Positions 19,861 through 31,619 of a DNA stretch of 64,000 bases are shown piece by piece. The stretch lies in NCBI GenBank assembly GCA_022457155.1, contig JAJGOT010000039.1, forward strand, positions 1,472,001-1,536,000, written 5' to 3'. The notes under the pieces are model-generated. The model searched no databases and was not told the origin of the DNA. It worked only from the letters and a program-made list of their open reading frames with translations. A program made the translations under genes and the position numbers. The number at the start of each line of letters is the position of its first letter. Within the stretch, counting starts at the first letter, position 1. The stretch is from Cladopsammia gracilis. Its lineage: Eukaryota; Cnidaria; Anthozoa; Scleractinia; Dendrophylliidae.

Positions 19861-22800
19861 ATGGCTTTTAGATCGAGTGAATATTTACAAAGAAATGAAT
19901 TAGTGCGCTTCCAGCTGGATGACGCAATCAGAGCACCAGCTTATGCTCAACACCAAACGAAAGGTGGTTATAAATTTACAATTAATGACAGATCGGCATT
20001 TTACGATTGGTACAATGCTTATTTTGAAGTACAATTTCAACTCCAGAAATTAGCAGATGGAACGAGATATAACACTGAAAGAATAACCGTTATAAACGGT
20101 GCTCATTCCTTGATTAAGCATATGATGATTAAATCAGCAGGAAAGATTGTTTATGATACTGATAATCTGCATAAAGTTACTTTCACTAAAAATTTGTTAG
20201 AATACTCTGATGATTATAGCAGATCAGTAGCTAAGAACAGTTTATGGTATTTAGATACTGATGAAACAACAGCTAATACTAATACAGGATTTGAAGCTCG
20301 GCGAGTGATTACTCGAGATCTTCAAAACACTAATACGATTATTCCCCTTAATCGTTTTTCCTTTTTCGAAGAGTTGGAAGATAAGATGCTTGTACCCATG
20401 CAGCTGCAATTTGAGATTATGCTTCAAGATGATGGGGAATTAATTCATATGAGAAATGGTGTTGATGCTGGAAGAGTTGTTGTGAATAGGTTTTTGCTTT
20501 GGGTTCCCAGATTAACACCCAAAGATTCTCTTTATGACAAATTTGTCAGTTCATTCCTGAAAGAAACACAATGGAAATATTTAAGGGAGATCTATCAACA
20601 ATCAGCTCCCACGCAGTCATCAGGATTCTTCCAGATATCTGCAAGTATTGACAATGTTAAGCATATTTTCATTTATTTGAAAAGAACAGCCCCACCCAAT
20701 GATGACGATGCAGAAGATAGCCGTTATTTAATGGACACATTCAAACAAGGAGCCCGATGGGCTTCGAAACTGGCTCGTTTGGTCTCAGTTTCACCCGGTT
20801 TTCATTTTAGAGTTTTATATTAGCAATTCACAATATACAATCTGGAATCTATATGCACAGTCCAGTCCACATTTACATTTACATTCCACAGCCCGCTTCA
20901 AGCACTTCTTTGGGACAGACCATTTTATTGCTAAGGGGGGGGGGGGGGGGGCGGGGGTTGGGCAATTATTAAAAAAATAAATCCCTGCACAGGAAAAGTA
21001 AAGAAAAAATAATGCACAGCGAGCCAATGGAAAAAAACAGGTATGTAACAATCCTAATAAAAATTCTTGCACAACATCAAGACAGAAAAAAAAAATCATG
21101 ATCAGAAAAATTGCCCAACACCCCCCACCCCCGCCCCCTCCCCCCTCTCTCCCCCACAAAAATAAAATCGTCCATCCCTTTGTAGGCTGCAATTTCAGGT
21201 CTATATTTTTCTCTCTGATCGGCTCAGTATTGTTAGAAAAAACATAAGTTTAGAACTTTGTACATTTCTTTTCGCTTTAAAATCCTTGAAACCACCTAAT
21301 CAGGATTGTTTAAAGACAGGTATTTTGGAGAATCGGTGATGGGGCTTCGAATAAATTAACAAAATCAACATGATCTATCAAATGATTAACAGCCCACCAT
21401 AGCGTGACATAAATGCGAGATGTGTGGAATTTGAGCGTGACTCCATGCCGTAATGCATGAGAATTGTTTACTCAGCAGTTCTTAGACTTGCCAGGACGTG
21501 TTCAACGATCAACTGTTTGACAATTGATTTGGTTAGAAAAGATCAACCCGCTTTCCTTTTACCAGAAATAGAACATATCCGAAAATTGTTTAACAATTCC
21601 ATGGAAATTAGAATGGTAAATATTTAAATTGTAGTTGCCTAATTATTGGTTTCAGTTCGCTGTACTACTTGTGTAAACACAACAAAATCACACACGGTAG
21701 CGATATACAAAGGATATAAATCTCAAAGCAAAGCCATTTCCCTTAAATGATCATGACTTCCTCTTAGACGTCTCCTAAAATGAAGAAAATGTGGAAAACA
21801 TATGGTTGTATTTTGAACTAATCAAAACGGCTGCAGACGATCGAGCGCCTACCTTGGAGTGAGTGAAGCGATCGATGAAGGTCACAGCAACTGCATCAAA
21901 TTGACCATCGATGTCTCACACATCCAACAGCCGAGTCTTGTTACAGTATCGTTTTGTTTTACAACAGCAAACAAACGATATCGCTTGCTTTTATAACGAT
22001 CAACGGAAGTATAAAGCAACGTACTCTCTTGAATAAACTATTGCACCATCAATCGAGCAGAGAAAGGTCTGGAACGTGTCACGCACCCCTCCCCCCAACA
22101 AAATCTTCCTTTTGCGTGATGAACATGCACACGCGTAAGAAACATTTGTCATATATTTTAATGTACCATAACAAAAGCAGCAATTTTTCTAAAGCAACAA
22201 CACCATGAGAATCCGCATGTTCCCAAGAATGATCTCTTGCACGTAATACGCATCTATGTACAGCACGTTTCTATTTCAAATTGCTGTTATAAAAAAACTC
22301 TACCACAAGGAAGCCCCTGATTCGTCTTTGCCTAATATATAGGTTGACTTGATGGTAAAGGTTAGTGTAGAGGTGAAGTGTGGGTTGTGGGTTGTGGTTG
22401 GTGGCGTTACAGCGTGACGGGCGTGACGTTGCCGTGACGTCGTTTTGATGACATCACTGATTACGTCATTTCAGAAAACCGGAGGTAAACTTGGTACGGT
22501 GTTGGCCGCAGCAAAACCGATTCCCGGGGCAGGTGACACGACAGAAAAAAAAAGAGGGTATTTTAAGAACTGACTCGTCGCAGAGCGACGAGCCAGTTAA
22601 TTAAATGCAGCAAATAATAACTCATCCTTTTCGACTTGCCGATTAGAGTATGGCAACGGGGTTTTTTACCCGGAGACAGTATGACAGTGAAAGCAAAGTA
22701 AGAATATTCCAGGATGTTATGGCTTATGCAATGAGGAAAAATGACTATAACACTGGAACACAGCTGAATTTAGCCAATTTCAATTCTCTTTATGGATTGA

Positions 22801-22976
22801 TTTATTTCGATCTGACTTATCAAGCTGAAAAACCGACAAGAGATCCCAAGCAGTTGATATTCAGGTATAGATTGAACGCAGATGCAGCTGCAAACTTTAA
22901 TGTACATGCGATAGTTCTCTATGAAGAAGAAGAAGTGAAAATTGATAAAATTGGAAATGAATTGGTTATCGTATAA
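19861..22976 (+). pseudogene. Polinton major capsid protein, split by a 1.8 kb insertion
   Basis: Start at 19861 after ataatagaaaATGG. The first 300 residues are intact to about 20790 and have the composition of a double-jelly-roll hexon-like capsid protein (beta-rich, acidic patches, DRSAFYDWYNAYFEVQFQL near residue 43). The rest is found at about 22635-22976, ending in VLYEEEEVKIDKIGNEL, with a frameshift just after its beginning. The insertion lies at a similar place relative to the second jelly roll. The neighbours (minor capsid and core proteins) agree with the call. Inactive as it stands. Confidence 0.7.
20800..22634. mobile_element. Non-coding insertion in the capsid gene
   Basis: About 1.8 kb with no long coding frame. 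It includes a small inverted pair, ggggcgggggttgggcaatt near 20950 and its complement near 21110-21140, and a hairpin at 22572-22600. A GC-rich, CpG-containing block near 22400-22560 looks like promoter or host-derived sequence. Borders are approximate and no target duplication is clear. Confidence 0.45.
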
Positions 22977-23003
22977 TTTAAAAAACATATGTTATCATTT
23001 AAA

Positions 23004-23690
23004 ATGACAACATATCATCCATATAAAGTAAATTTATCTGATGGGCAAAAATACAAGCTTGCAAGAGCATATAAAACAAACAGCCCTATCGCACTTAGAT
23101 TAAATTCAAATCAAACAAGAGGAAATGATGAATTACTGCTGACCGCCAATCAAATTAAAAGACTCAACAAAGCGGCATCCCTTGGAAATGGAGTTGAGAT
23201 TAAAATATCAAACACAAATAAGAAAAGTCATGTGACAAGGTGGCAGTTTATTTTCTGCTGTTATTCCATTAGTGAAAACATTAGGTCCCACCCTGGCTAA
23301 AACACTTGGATTATCAGCGCTTGCTGGTTTAGCGAGTGAAGGAGCAAGTCAGGTCGTTAAAAAGATAAGCGGGAGCAGACAAACCGGTGGTTTTCTCATC
23401 CCGCAAGATAAAATTCAAAAACTGATTGACTATAAACATTTGCTGACAAATAAACAGAAACAAGAGATTTTGAATGCCCTTCAATCAGGAGGCAGATTAG
23501 TGATAAATCCAACACCAAAACAATCAGGTGGAGCATTGGGTGCTATATTAGCAAGTATTGGTATTTCTCTGGCTGTTGACATGGTTAAAAACATGTTTGG
23601 GAAAGGAAAAGGCTGCGGGGCACCACGCATAGGCCGACCAAAAGGAAAGGGCACGCCAAGATTGAGGGCCCCCTTGGGAACCACCACCCC
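23004..23690 (+). pseudogene. Polinton minor virion protein with hydrophobic glycine-rich region
   Basis: Start at 23004 after catttaaaATG. The first 75 residues are polar and basic. A one-base shift near 23235 leads to a frame with two hydrophobic glycine/alanine-rich segments (LGLSALAGLASEGAS and GALGAILASIGISLAV) separated by a helical charged part starting GGFLIPQDKIQKL. The end is glycine/arginine-rich. The layout resembles small membrane-active virion proteins in adenoviruses and Polintons. It lies between capsid and integrase. Function inferred. Confidence 0.55.
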
Positions 23691-23799
23691 CTTTTATTGG
23701 CAACTGGGGACGAAACACTGTTGGGATGGGCAGAAAAAAAAATTATGGACCGCCCCGGCAGTCCGGTCAGAAAAAGGAGTGAAGCGACCGCATCAGCGA

Positions 23800-24284
23800 G
23801 GAAAGGGGCAATTGACAATTTAGTGGATCAATATAACCACAGTTTTCACTCAAGCATTCGAATGTCTCCCGCAGAGGCGAGTTTAATTAAAAACGAGTCC
23901 CAGGTTTTTGCTAACTTATATGGCGATTTACTTTATTCTAAACATGCCCCAGCAAAATTTAAAATCGGTGATAGAGTGAGAATTTCAAAATACAAGCGGA
24001 AGATATTTGACAAAGGTTTCACACCGAACTGGTCAGAAGAGATATTTGTTATTGACGAAATATTGAACACAAATCCTGTAACGTATAAATTAGTTGATCT
24101 GTTGGGAGAAAAAATAATTGGATCATTTTACGAACCGGAGCTTCAAAAGACAACACAAAGCGTGTTTCGAATTGAAAAAGTTATTTGCCGTGATTACAAA
24201 AAAAAGAAAGCTTTGGTTAAGTGGAATGGCTATTCCGACAAATTCAATTCGTGGATACCGTTGAGTGATGTTCAAAATCTCTGA
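23800..24284 (+). pseudogene. Polinton integrase, C-terminal part with chromodomain
   Basis: Only the tail of a retroviral-type integrase remains. From about 23815 it reads the end of the catalytic core (VDQYNHSFHSSI), then an SH3-like DNA-binding region (KFKIGDRVRISKYK, near 23960) and a chromodomain (KALVKWNGYSDKFNSWIP, near 24210) that ends at 24284. The HHCC zinc region and the D,D-35-E core are gone, deleted at a junction near 23700-23815. The missing core alone would prevent integration. The right TIR begins 13 bases after the stop codon. Confidence 0.82.
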
Positions 24285-24296
24285 GACGCGCAAACA

Positions 24297-24869
24297 GAAA
24301 ATACAATAATTTATACAAGTTGTAGAAGTTTCACAGAATTTTATACAAGTTGTAGAAAATTTTGTGTAATGCAATGATTGGTAAAAAATCGTCACGTGAT
24401 AATTGTTACTAAGACCAGCTTGTGTTAGCATTTAAATTAAAAATCATGTGTACACAAGGATATTAGTCATTCTAAACTTGCACTGGCGTATCCAAGGTTA
24501 TGCAAGCACTCTCACTTGGGGGCATCCGCTTTTAGAATCATGAGCCAGAATTGAGAGGCTTTTTATCGCTGGATTGCAGCAGTTTTTTCATGATTGTATG
24601 TTTACGCTAGAATTAGCGGCGAGTAAGGAAATATAGGAAATATCGCTTGAAGTTGGCGGAGATTGATTGGCGCTAAATGAAGGCGGCAGTTGGTTACTGC
24701 TGGATTGGAGCAGTGGTGATTTTGAATCGCTAAAGTTTAGCGGCGATGACTTAAGATCGCTAAAAGTTGGCGGAAAATGGATGATGTTGTTTTAATTGCT
24801 AAAGTTTAGCGGTAGAATAATCGCTAAACTTTTAGCGGATGGTGAGCCATAGTGTCGTATATAACTACT
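24297..24869. repeat. Polinton right terminal inverted repeat
   Basis: Reverse complement of 5542-6133 with small gaps. The outer tip (24660-24869) has the same nested CGCTAAA/TTTAGCG palindromes as the left end. A stretch at 24540-24650 diverges from the left copy, so the match is not uniform. Confidence 0.9.
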
Positions 24870-24875
24870 AAGGTG
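24870..24875. repeat. Polinton target-site duplication, right copy (aaggtg)
   Basis: Matches the left copy aaagtg at five of six positions. Confidence 0.75.
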
Positions 24876-25292
24876 GTGATTGGCTACTTTGATAAAAACC
24901 GCGAAAAAAGGCAGAATCGTGGTTGTGATTGGCTAGTTCAGAAAAAAAAGCCAAAATAAACTAAAAAAAAGCAAAAGTGTTCACGGTTCAAGTGTCCATG
25001 CTGTAATAGGAAATAGGAGACTATTTTTTTTTGTGTTGGATGTACGATGTGTGTTAGTTCTATTGCGTTAGTTCTATTGCAAGTCGATTCAAATAGAGTG
25101 AGAGACTATTGAATTGAAGATCTAGAGTCAAACTGTTTTCACGTTCTAGTTATTTTGTGGCATTTATTATACTAGGAGACTTGACGTTACTTTCAGGGGA
25201 GCCGCCACTATCGGAATTCTATGGTATTTAAGAGGTTGAGTAACGCACAACATTGTATGTATATTTATAAGTGACATTTTCATGATTTTTAG
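24876..25292. other. Host intergenic or intronic stretch
   Basis: No gene found. It holds a short direct repeat gtgttagttctattgcgttagttctattgc-like pair near 25048-25080 (unit of about 16 bp) and ends in the pyrimidine-poor acceptor catgatttttag at 25281-25292 that opens the next exon. Confidence 0.5.
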
Positions 25293-25697
25293 GCACTGCG
25301 GTTATCAAGCACAGTTATCAAGATATAAGTGATGAACAGCAGAAAATAGTCCATGAAATTCTAACACGACAAATACAAGTCTACACAACGCATCATAACG
25401 TTGCTACAGATGATGGGGTGGGTGGCCTAATTGAGCATATTAAAAAGAGTCACCTCTTGGCCCTAGAATCTGTGGGTGTGAGTTCTTTGGTAATAAAAGT
25501 TCAGTGCCCCACCCTAGAAAGCCTTGAAAGCCTGTGGAAGGACTATTGTTCTGGTCACCTCAATGAAGTAGCTGAGAGGTACCTTGTGACTAATGAAATT
25601 AAGAGGAAACTCAACCTGGAGACTGTCAGATTAAAGACAACTATAGAAGAAGAAAACTACTTGATTTGTAAGAAGGCTCTCAGTACAGGGAAAAGAG
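25293..25697 (+). CDS. Internal exon: TRADD-N-like domain
   Basis: Acceptor AG at 25291-25292, donor GT (GTGAGT) at 25698. The exon is 405 bp, phase 1 at both ends and fully open. It encodes a domain with [12 protein letters not shown] (from about residue 43) and [19 protein letters not shown] (from about residue 75), ending in a helix with basic residues. The pattern resembles the TRADD-N family found in cnidarian death-domain and NLR-type proteins. This would place it in innate immune or apoptotic signalling, in the cytoplasm. It shares phase with the death-domain exons at 50705, 51372 and 52815. Confidence 0.72.
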
Positions 25698-27065
25698 GTG
25701 AGTTTGATTCTACATGCATGCTCGCTCGCCCACTCAATGGGCTGTAAAGTTTTCTTTGTAATTCCACTGACCAGTTCATAAGGCATGTGCCTATATTTGA
25801 AGGTGACCTTCACCCATTCCAAATGTGAAGAAATATCCCTAGAGAAAGTAGTGAATACTCGACCAAAATTAAGACCGATCTGCGAACTTAAATAGATTTT
25901 TCAAGACTTAGGAAAACACTTCAGCACGGTAAATGTTGTTTTTAATTTGTACAGTTTTGCTGCTATTTGTAAAAGTTATATATAATATTAATTAATATAA
26001 TATTTTACACAATAAAGAATGTGGGTATATATATAAAGAAATAACTGTGGGTTTTACTCACTCTTACCTTTTTCTTGTGTCAGGATGTTATATAAAATTA
26101 AAGTAATGAAAATGCACCACAAACTGAAAACTTGCAAACTCGTTTCTTTAAATTCAAAACGCGCAGTCTCTGGATGGTTTTCATGAAACAGTGCGGTGTC
26201 TGATCTGGACTTGCTTGCAAGGGGGCTTGGAAGGGGGAGTGCAGCGAAGTGTAAAAGAGATTGGGGATGAAACTGGTTTGGAATGGAAACTGGCATTTTC
26301 GGCCCTTAAGGCCTGGCAATAAGGTGGGGTAGATGGCACAATTTTTTTATGGCTTAGCTGACCTCACAAAAGGTGAAATCGAGGGTCAGATGTCGACACG
26401 AAAATGGCATCGCTCTTGGCAACCCGCTTGATTGGTCTTCCATACTTGATTGGTCTTCCATACTTCTTCCTACTTAATAAAGGACTTTATCCCTTTAATT
26501 AATTTTGTAAAAAGGTGATTTTTTTGGTTGCACAGTGATAGAAAGACAATGAAGGTTGTGTGACCTGAACAACTGAGATGGGTGTTTTGCTTAAGATAAC
26601 ATGTCATAAGTTGACATTTCAGTTAACTTCACTTATGAAAATATTCACAGCGTTACACTGTACACAATGTTTTTATTTCTCTGTGCCTCGATAATTGTTT
26701 TTCTTTGGCTAAAGGCTTTTTGTCCTAAGATTCAAACATGTTACAAAAATCACATGAAATTTTTTATGCCATTTGCAACACTCCTAAACCAGTTGAAGGT
26801 TTGATTTACACGAAGCGATTCAAGTCGTACGTTTATCGTAAGAATATTGCATGCGACAAAGTTGGACTGTCAAAATCGGCTTGTAAAATTAATTAATAAT
26901 TCATAAGGGTATGAACCAATCCAAGTGCACCGTTCGTGTCAAATAATAACACTAAACCCAATACAAAAACGAGTAAGTAAAAGCACAGGAAGGGTTTAAA
27001 TAGATAGCAGGGAAATGTTGGGATTGATGAATAAAAAAATTAATACAGAACACTAATTAGCTTAA
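25698..27065. other. Intron-like stretch without recognised genes
   Basis: A/T-rich, with no convincing frame. A self-complementary ggcccttaaggcc lies at 26300-26312, and ttggtcttccatactt is directly repeated near 26432 and 26450. Nothing else stands out. Confidence 0.5.
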
Positions 27066-27130
27066 TAAGTATTCTGTAACTCATACAGAATTAGTATTCT
27101 GTAACTCATACAGAATTAGTACTCTGTATC
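27066..27130. repeat. Short tandem repeat (about 28 bp unit)
   Basis: Two and a half copies of a unit containing attctgtaactcatacagaa. Confidence 0.7.
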
Positions 27131-27272
27131 TAGAAAAATATACTCACAAGAAGCTGTACACAGTTTGAACTCATTGAAGCATTGATTCCCGAGTGTTTTG
27201 AGTGCTTTTACGGAGAAACATAAGCTTAAAATTATGTCCAATGAAAGGCTCCTGCGAGCCAACTTTTGAATA

Positions 27273-27824
27273 TCAAATGCTAAAGGTAATGCAGTATTGC
27301 AGAGTTTTTTGGAAATTAAGTAATGATCCACATAAGAAGGAAAGTGCTGAACGGCAAATTATGCACAATGGAATGTCAACTTTTTTCATTGTTATAAGCT
27401 TTATGATTCCTCGTCTTTGTGATATCGGGAGCTTTCCTATTTCATAAGAGTAATTTAGAGAGTTTATCAATATTTCTGCAAGATCATTCCAGAACACTTT
27501 GTAAAATTCACAAGGTAGACCATCAGTTCCACGAGATTTATCAGAATTCATACTTTTGAGAGCGTCCAAGCATTCTGTCCTGTTTAAAAGTCCTTCACAA
27601 AGCAATATTAAGCTTTCTGTTCTTCGTATTGTTTTTTTAGAGCAACTTGGTTCTTTGTGGCACAACTTAAAGGGGTTATGTCGCGAAGTGTCACACAACG
27701 CTACATACTTGAAAAACGTCCGGCGGCCGTTTTTCAAGTTAACGCCATCGCCGTGGAAATTAGGCACAATCCGTTCAATCCTGGGGAGCTGAGTGCTCCA
27801 AAATGTCTCAAATTGCTCACACAT
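27273..27824 (-). pseudogene. LINE reverse transcriptase fragment
   Basis: Minus-strand frame. The part at 27350-27610 contains LDALKSMNSDKSRGTDGLP and a following KLPISQRRGIIKLI, the hallmark of reverse transcriptase motifs 1-2 in L1/Tx1-type non-LTR elements. The polymerase core downstream is missing. The segment 27660-27790 does not look like LINE; it starts with aaaggggttatgtcgcg, matching the end of the small element at 49981. The fragment is therefore a relic, broken by a later insertion. Confidence 0.65.
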
Positions 27825-27849
27825 GTTAATAATCTATTTGTCTTGATTT

Positions 27850-28716
27850 AGTTTCGGATATTTTCCCGATTTTGGAATTGTATGGCTTAATATCTCAATG
27901 TCTAACAGTACGCAGTGGAAATGGACGAATGTTCTTCTTTGGACCAAGTTAGTTGTTGGGTCTCTTTGGAATCAAACAAGAAGTTACCGGATTTTCCTCG
28001 CTTCTAGCACCGTTCTGGTGTGTTTTGCCTGCTCTAACTTGATTTTGCTGTGGTTCTCTGCCTGATTTGGGAAGCGTTCACCTAAATCCGGGGGGGAGGG
28101 GGAATCCCATACAAAAATGACGGGGGTGCTCGTTGTACCTTTTAGGGGTCAAAATTTGTAGTTTGATACTACTTAGGGTACGAAAATCTAAAATGACCAC
28201 CGTTAGAATTATTGCGGTACCTTTTAGGGTATTGAACCAAAAAAATATGACAGAAAAGTGACTTTGTTTTGAATTAGTACCTCTTAGGGGCCAAACTTCT
28301 TTTGAGCCATACCCGTCAAATGAGATTCTGGTACCTTTTAGGATGTTTTTGAAAATTTCCTCCGGGACCTAAATACTGACGTCGCTTCTCCGCGATGTTC
28401 TACGGAGCGATTCGCTGTTTGTCTATGTAGGAATATTAAATTCACTGACTGTTCATGCCATGCCAGGCGAACGCAGATTAATGTAGCCTGCCATTCTAAG
28501 AAATCAACTGAATCGTCCTTTATGTCTCATTGCAAGGATTAAAATTGAATTTTTGGGACAATTGCGATCTTTGTATCTTTTAAAATAGCTCTTCTCATCC
28601 TGTTATTACTCATGTGCAAAGCGCAATGTGTCATAAAATGCCCTCCGTTTTTATTTTTATTTTTTATACTTATAAAAAATTATAAGTATAAGTATTATAC
28701 TCCACATCAGGCGGGC
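27850..28716. other. Non-coding stretch with diverged tandem repeats
   Basis: No gene. Between 28130 and 28350 five diverged copies of taccttttaggg occur at intervals of 40-75 bp. Short palindromes made of A/T lie at 28660-28700. Confidence 0.5.
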
Positions 28717-28789
28717 CTGGCGCAAGCTACTGGTGTACATGAGCGTAAACCATGCTTATGCACTAATTCACGCTTCTGTGAAAGGCACA

Positions 28790-28960
28790 AATTTTGTGCA
28801 GAAGCACTGGGAAAAAACATAGGGGCACAAGTTAGGCACATTTTAGGCACAGGTTTGGCACGTTTTAAAGAAGGCTTAGGCACAGTTTAGGCACAGCTTA
28901 GGCACAGTTTAATTACAGCTTAGGCACGGTTTACGCACAGTTTACATGCATTTAGGCACG
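28790..28960. repeat. ttaggcacag short tandem array
   Basis: Repeated units of the type ttaggcacag with variants. A second, smaller array of the same motif lies at 31512-31552 near the other end of the candidate element. Confidence 0.75.
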
Positions 28961-28989
28961 TTTTTTTGAAACGTTTTAAAGCTATATTG

Positions 28990-30590
28990 AACTCGTCCGA
29001 ATAAAGGCAAGCCTGTACGAAAATTCTCGGCGAGAGACCAGCCAGATTCACTCCGTAAAAAATATGCTTATCAGCGAGAATCGAACGTGTTAAGTCATAG
29101 TGATAGTTCGACCGACACAAGCAAGACAAAGAAATTACGAGAATTGAGCGAGAATGGCAAGACATAATAATAAAAGTGACCTTCCACTGAAAAACGTACA
29201 CTAAGAATGGCAGGTTTCTTTTGCAGGTCGTAGGTTACAGGTCACAGGTCACAAACCTAGTTGCTTTAAAAATTTCAGTGGCAGCTAGTGGCAATTGCGG
29301 TCAACTGTGCATTTATGGTGTACAGCGCACGACACTGGCGTTTGTAACAGAATGACATGAAAGACGTAAATTTTAAAAAAAAAATTAAAAACTAATTTAA
29401 AAGTTACTTCCAGATACGATAGACATTATTTTTATGTATACAGTATGCTATCTACAATAAAGAAAGACTTAACCCTGAATAACTTGCAAGACCATTAGTT
29501 TTTCGTATTTATTTACACTAAAAAAATACAAGGCAGTAGATGTGGTAACAAAAGCTGTCTGTTGTATCCTTCTGCGCAAAAAAGGAATTCTAGTAGCCCC
29601 CCCCCCCCCCCACTCACAGGTTTAGGTTGAAACGGTTGATCCCAATAGAACATGACCTAAGAACTATAATTCCAGTTGTAACAGTACCAGTATATGTCAC
29701 ATAGAGTTGTTTTGTGTTTGATATGAATAAAAAGCAAAGCTAAAGCAGTCATAACAGCTAGTTGCAGCAAACTTAAGCAACATCTCAGAACTGTGACGAT
29801 CAGAATTTTCAACCCAAAGCAGTTTCTTGCTCTGACAGTTGGAATGAAAACTTCTGTCGACTGCACAATGAACGAGCATACTTGTTAATGTTCAAGTATT
29901 TAACTTTGAGGTAAAGATTTCATTTCTTGAATTTTGTTGAAGAGAAACCTTTCCATTAAGTTGAATGATTCATTCGTCTGAGATGTTAATGTACAAATAA
30001 AAGTGTTAGATTTGTCAAAGTGATATTCATTTTCATGAAAATATTGGTATCATCGCAGAAAGCATCGTAGCTTATGAAGTCTGAGAAATTTTGACTCATG
30101 TATGGAATTGTTCATACTGCCTCGAGAAACCTCGCGAATCAAACCGCCCGGAAGGTTGTCACAAAACACCCATAGCCAGCCCCCAAAGGAGAGCAATTTC
30201 AATATCAATCCAAATGTGCTTCTCTAGATTTGTGACCTGTGACCTGTAACCTGTAACCTCTGACCTGTGACCTGCAAAAGAAACCTGCCGCACTAAGAAC
30301 GGTTATCAGTTAAACGGCCTAAAGCGTTCGATCACTCGTCCGAGTAAAGGCAAGCCTGTACGAAAATTCTCGGCGAGTGACCAGCCAGATTCAGCCCGTA
30401 AAAAATATGCTTATCAGCGAGAATTGAACGTGACAAGTCCTAGTGATAATTCGGCTGACACTAGCAAGACAAACAAATTACGAGAATTGAGCGAAAATGG
30501 CAAGACATAATAATAAAAGTGTCCTTCCACAGGAAAACGTACACTAAGAACGGTTAAACGGCCTAAAGGGTTCGATCACCATTCGGAAAA
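28990..30590. repeat. Tandem duplication of a ~260 bp unit, first copy interrupted
   Basis: The unit that begins ctcgtccga, includes aattctcggcgag and ends in gcctaaagcgttcgatca is present at 28990-29208 plus 30291-30334, and again from 30335 to about 30580. The first copy is split by the 1.08 kb insertion at 29209-30289. The two copies remain very similar. Confidence 0.75.
29209..30289. mobile_element. Non-autonomous Mutator-like insertion
   Basis: Ends GGCAGGTTTCTTTTGCAGGTC at 29209 and its reverse complement ending at 30289. Subterminal repeats of the acctgtgacctgt type follow on both sides. The direct repeat cactaagaa is present at both flanks (29199-29207 and 30291-30299), allowing one odd base beside each end. 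A 9 bp duplication and TIRs of this kind fit Mutator-like elements. It interrupts the duplication described above, and no transposase is visible. Confidence 0.7.
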
Positions 30591-31619
30591 CGTTAAAATG
30601 GTTAAGGAAAGCATTAAAAGCGTTGGAAAAACCATGCAAATTTTTATTCCATGCCGTTTGAAGCGTTTAAGATTTTTTTCCAGGCCGTTGACGCGTTGAA
30701 AGCGTTACCTAAAGAAAGTGGTTCAAATTATTCGTTCGGTCCACAGAGTTGCTTTACAAAAGTCGTTTTGAACAAAACGTTTAACCGGCAGTTTTAAGGC
30801 TTACCTTCTCTGTAGTTTGATTTGGTTTTTCGTTTTTTGTTCTCGCGAATATCCGACGAAATATCGCCGTCATTTCGAGCGTACTTTCGCACCGTTCTCA
30901 TGATATAAATTCGCACACGAAAATTCACAAAGCAAATCCAAAAATCGAAGAGGCGAATTTTTGAATCGCCAAAACAAAACGAAACATCGCTATAATTGCT
31001 TTTCTTTTAACAATTGGAAATAAGCGTTGTTTTCCTCTTTGTAATTATTGTTACTCATTTTGGAGACAGATCTTTTTGTCAATAAACACGCAAATCTCTT
31101 GCTGAAGTGTGATACGCACGTTTTGACATGTATGCAAATTTATTGCTGAAATTTGGCCTGAATAAAATGGCTCATTCCATTTTATAAACCCAAATCGAAT
31201 GAAAAAAACTCTACAAAGTCAATTTGTTCGAACAACTTTTCGAATGTTTGGCAGTATTTATCTAAAGCAGATGATAAATGGTCAGAATCTAACACTAAAC
31301 GGCCGGGAAAGTGGCAGTGCGGGAAGAATACAAGTAAACACGATAAGTGATCTCCCGCCGTCGCTTTCACTTGGAAATAAACTGGTTTCGTTGTATGAGG
31401 ACAATCTTGCAACTAATCGTCATAACAGTGTGTGACTAAAAGGCGCTGTGACACGAGCGCGATGCCGAAAATAATATTTCCCTGGAATATTTATCACAAC
31501 GAGTCATACAAAGGCACAATTTAGGCACGATTTAGGCACAATTTACGCACGAAAAAAAGCTAGTCATACACACTTTATGCACAAGTTGTGCATGCCAAGG
31601 CACACTGTAGAATCCGGAA

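Larger units (their letters stand above)
5542..24869. mobile_element. Polinton/Maverick (adintovirus-like) element, degraded
   Basis: A 19,328 bp element bounded by inverted repeats that start AGTAGTTATATAC at both ends, with an imperfect 6 bp target duplication. Its size, 5' AG terminus, protein set (DNA polymerase B, packaging ATPase, hexon-like capsid, minor capsid, integrase tail with chromodomain) and gene arrangement fit Polintons. Left-hand genes mostly run leftward (polymerase, fibres, ATPase) and right-hand genes rightward (capsids, core proteins, integrase). The copy is inactive: frameshifts, stops, a rearranged polymerase, a truncated integrase and several nested insertions. It lies just upstream of the TRADD-N-like exon at 25293. 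Confidence 0.92.

Noticed and set aside
20815..21192. Minus-strand frame rich in glycine and cysteine
   Set aside because: It is produced by G and C homopolymer runs around 20940 and 21130, not by coding constraint.
23697..23799. Start of the integrase frame at 23697
   Set aside because: This stretch reads poorly, begins with TTG and lies at the deletion junction. The recognisable integrase tail starts near 23815.
28120..28350. CRISPR array
   Set aside because: The repeats are diverged, unevenly spaced and in an animal-type genome, so a decayed minisatellite is a better explanation.
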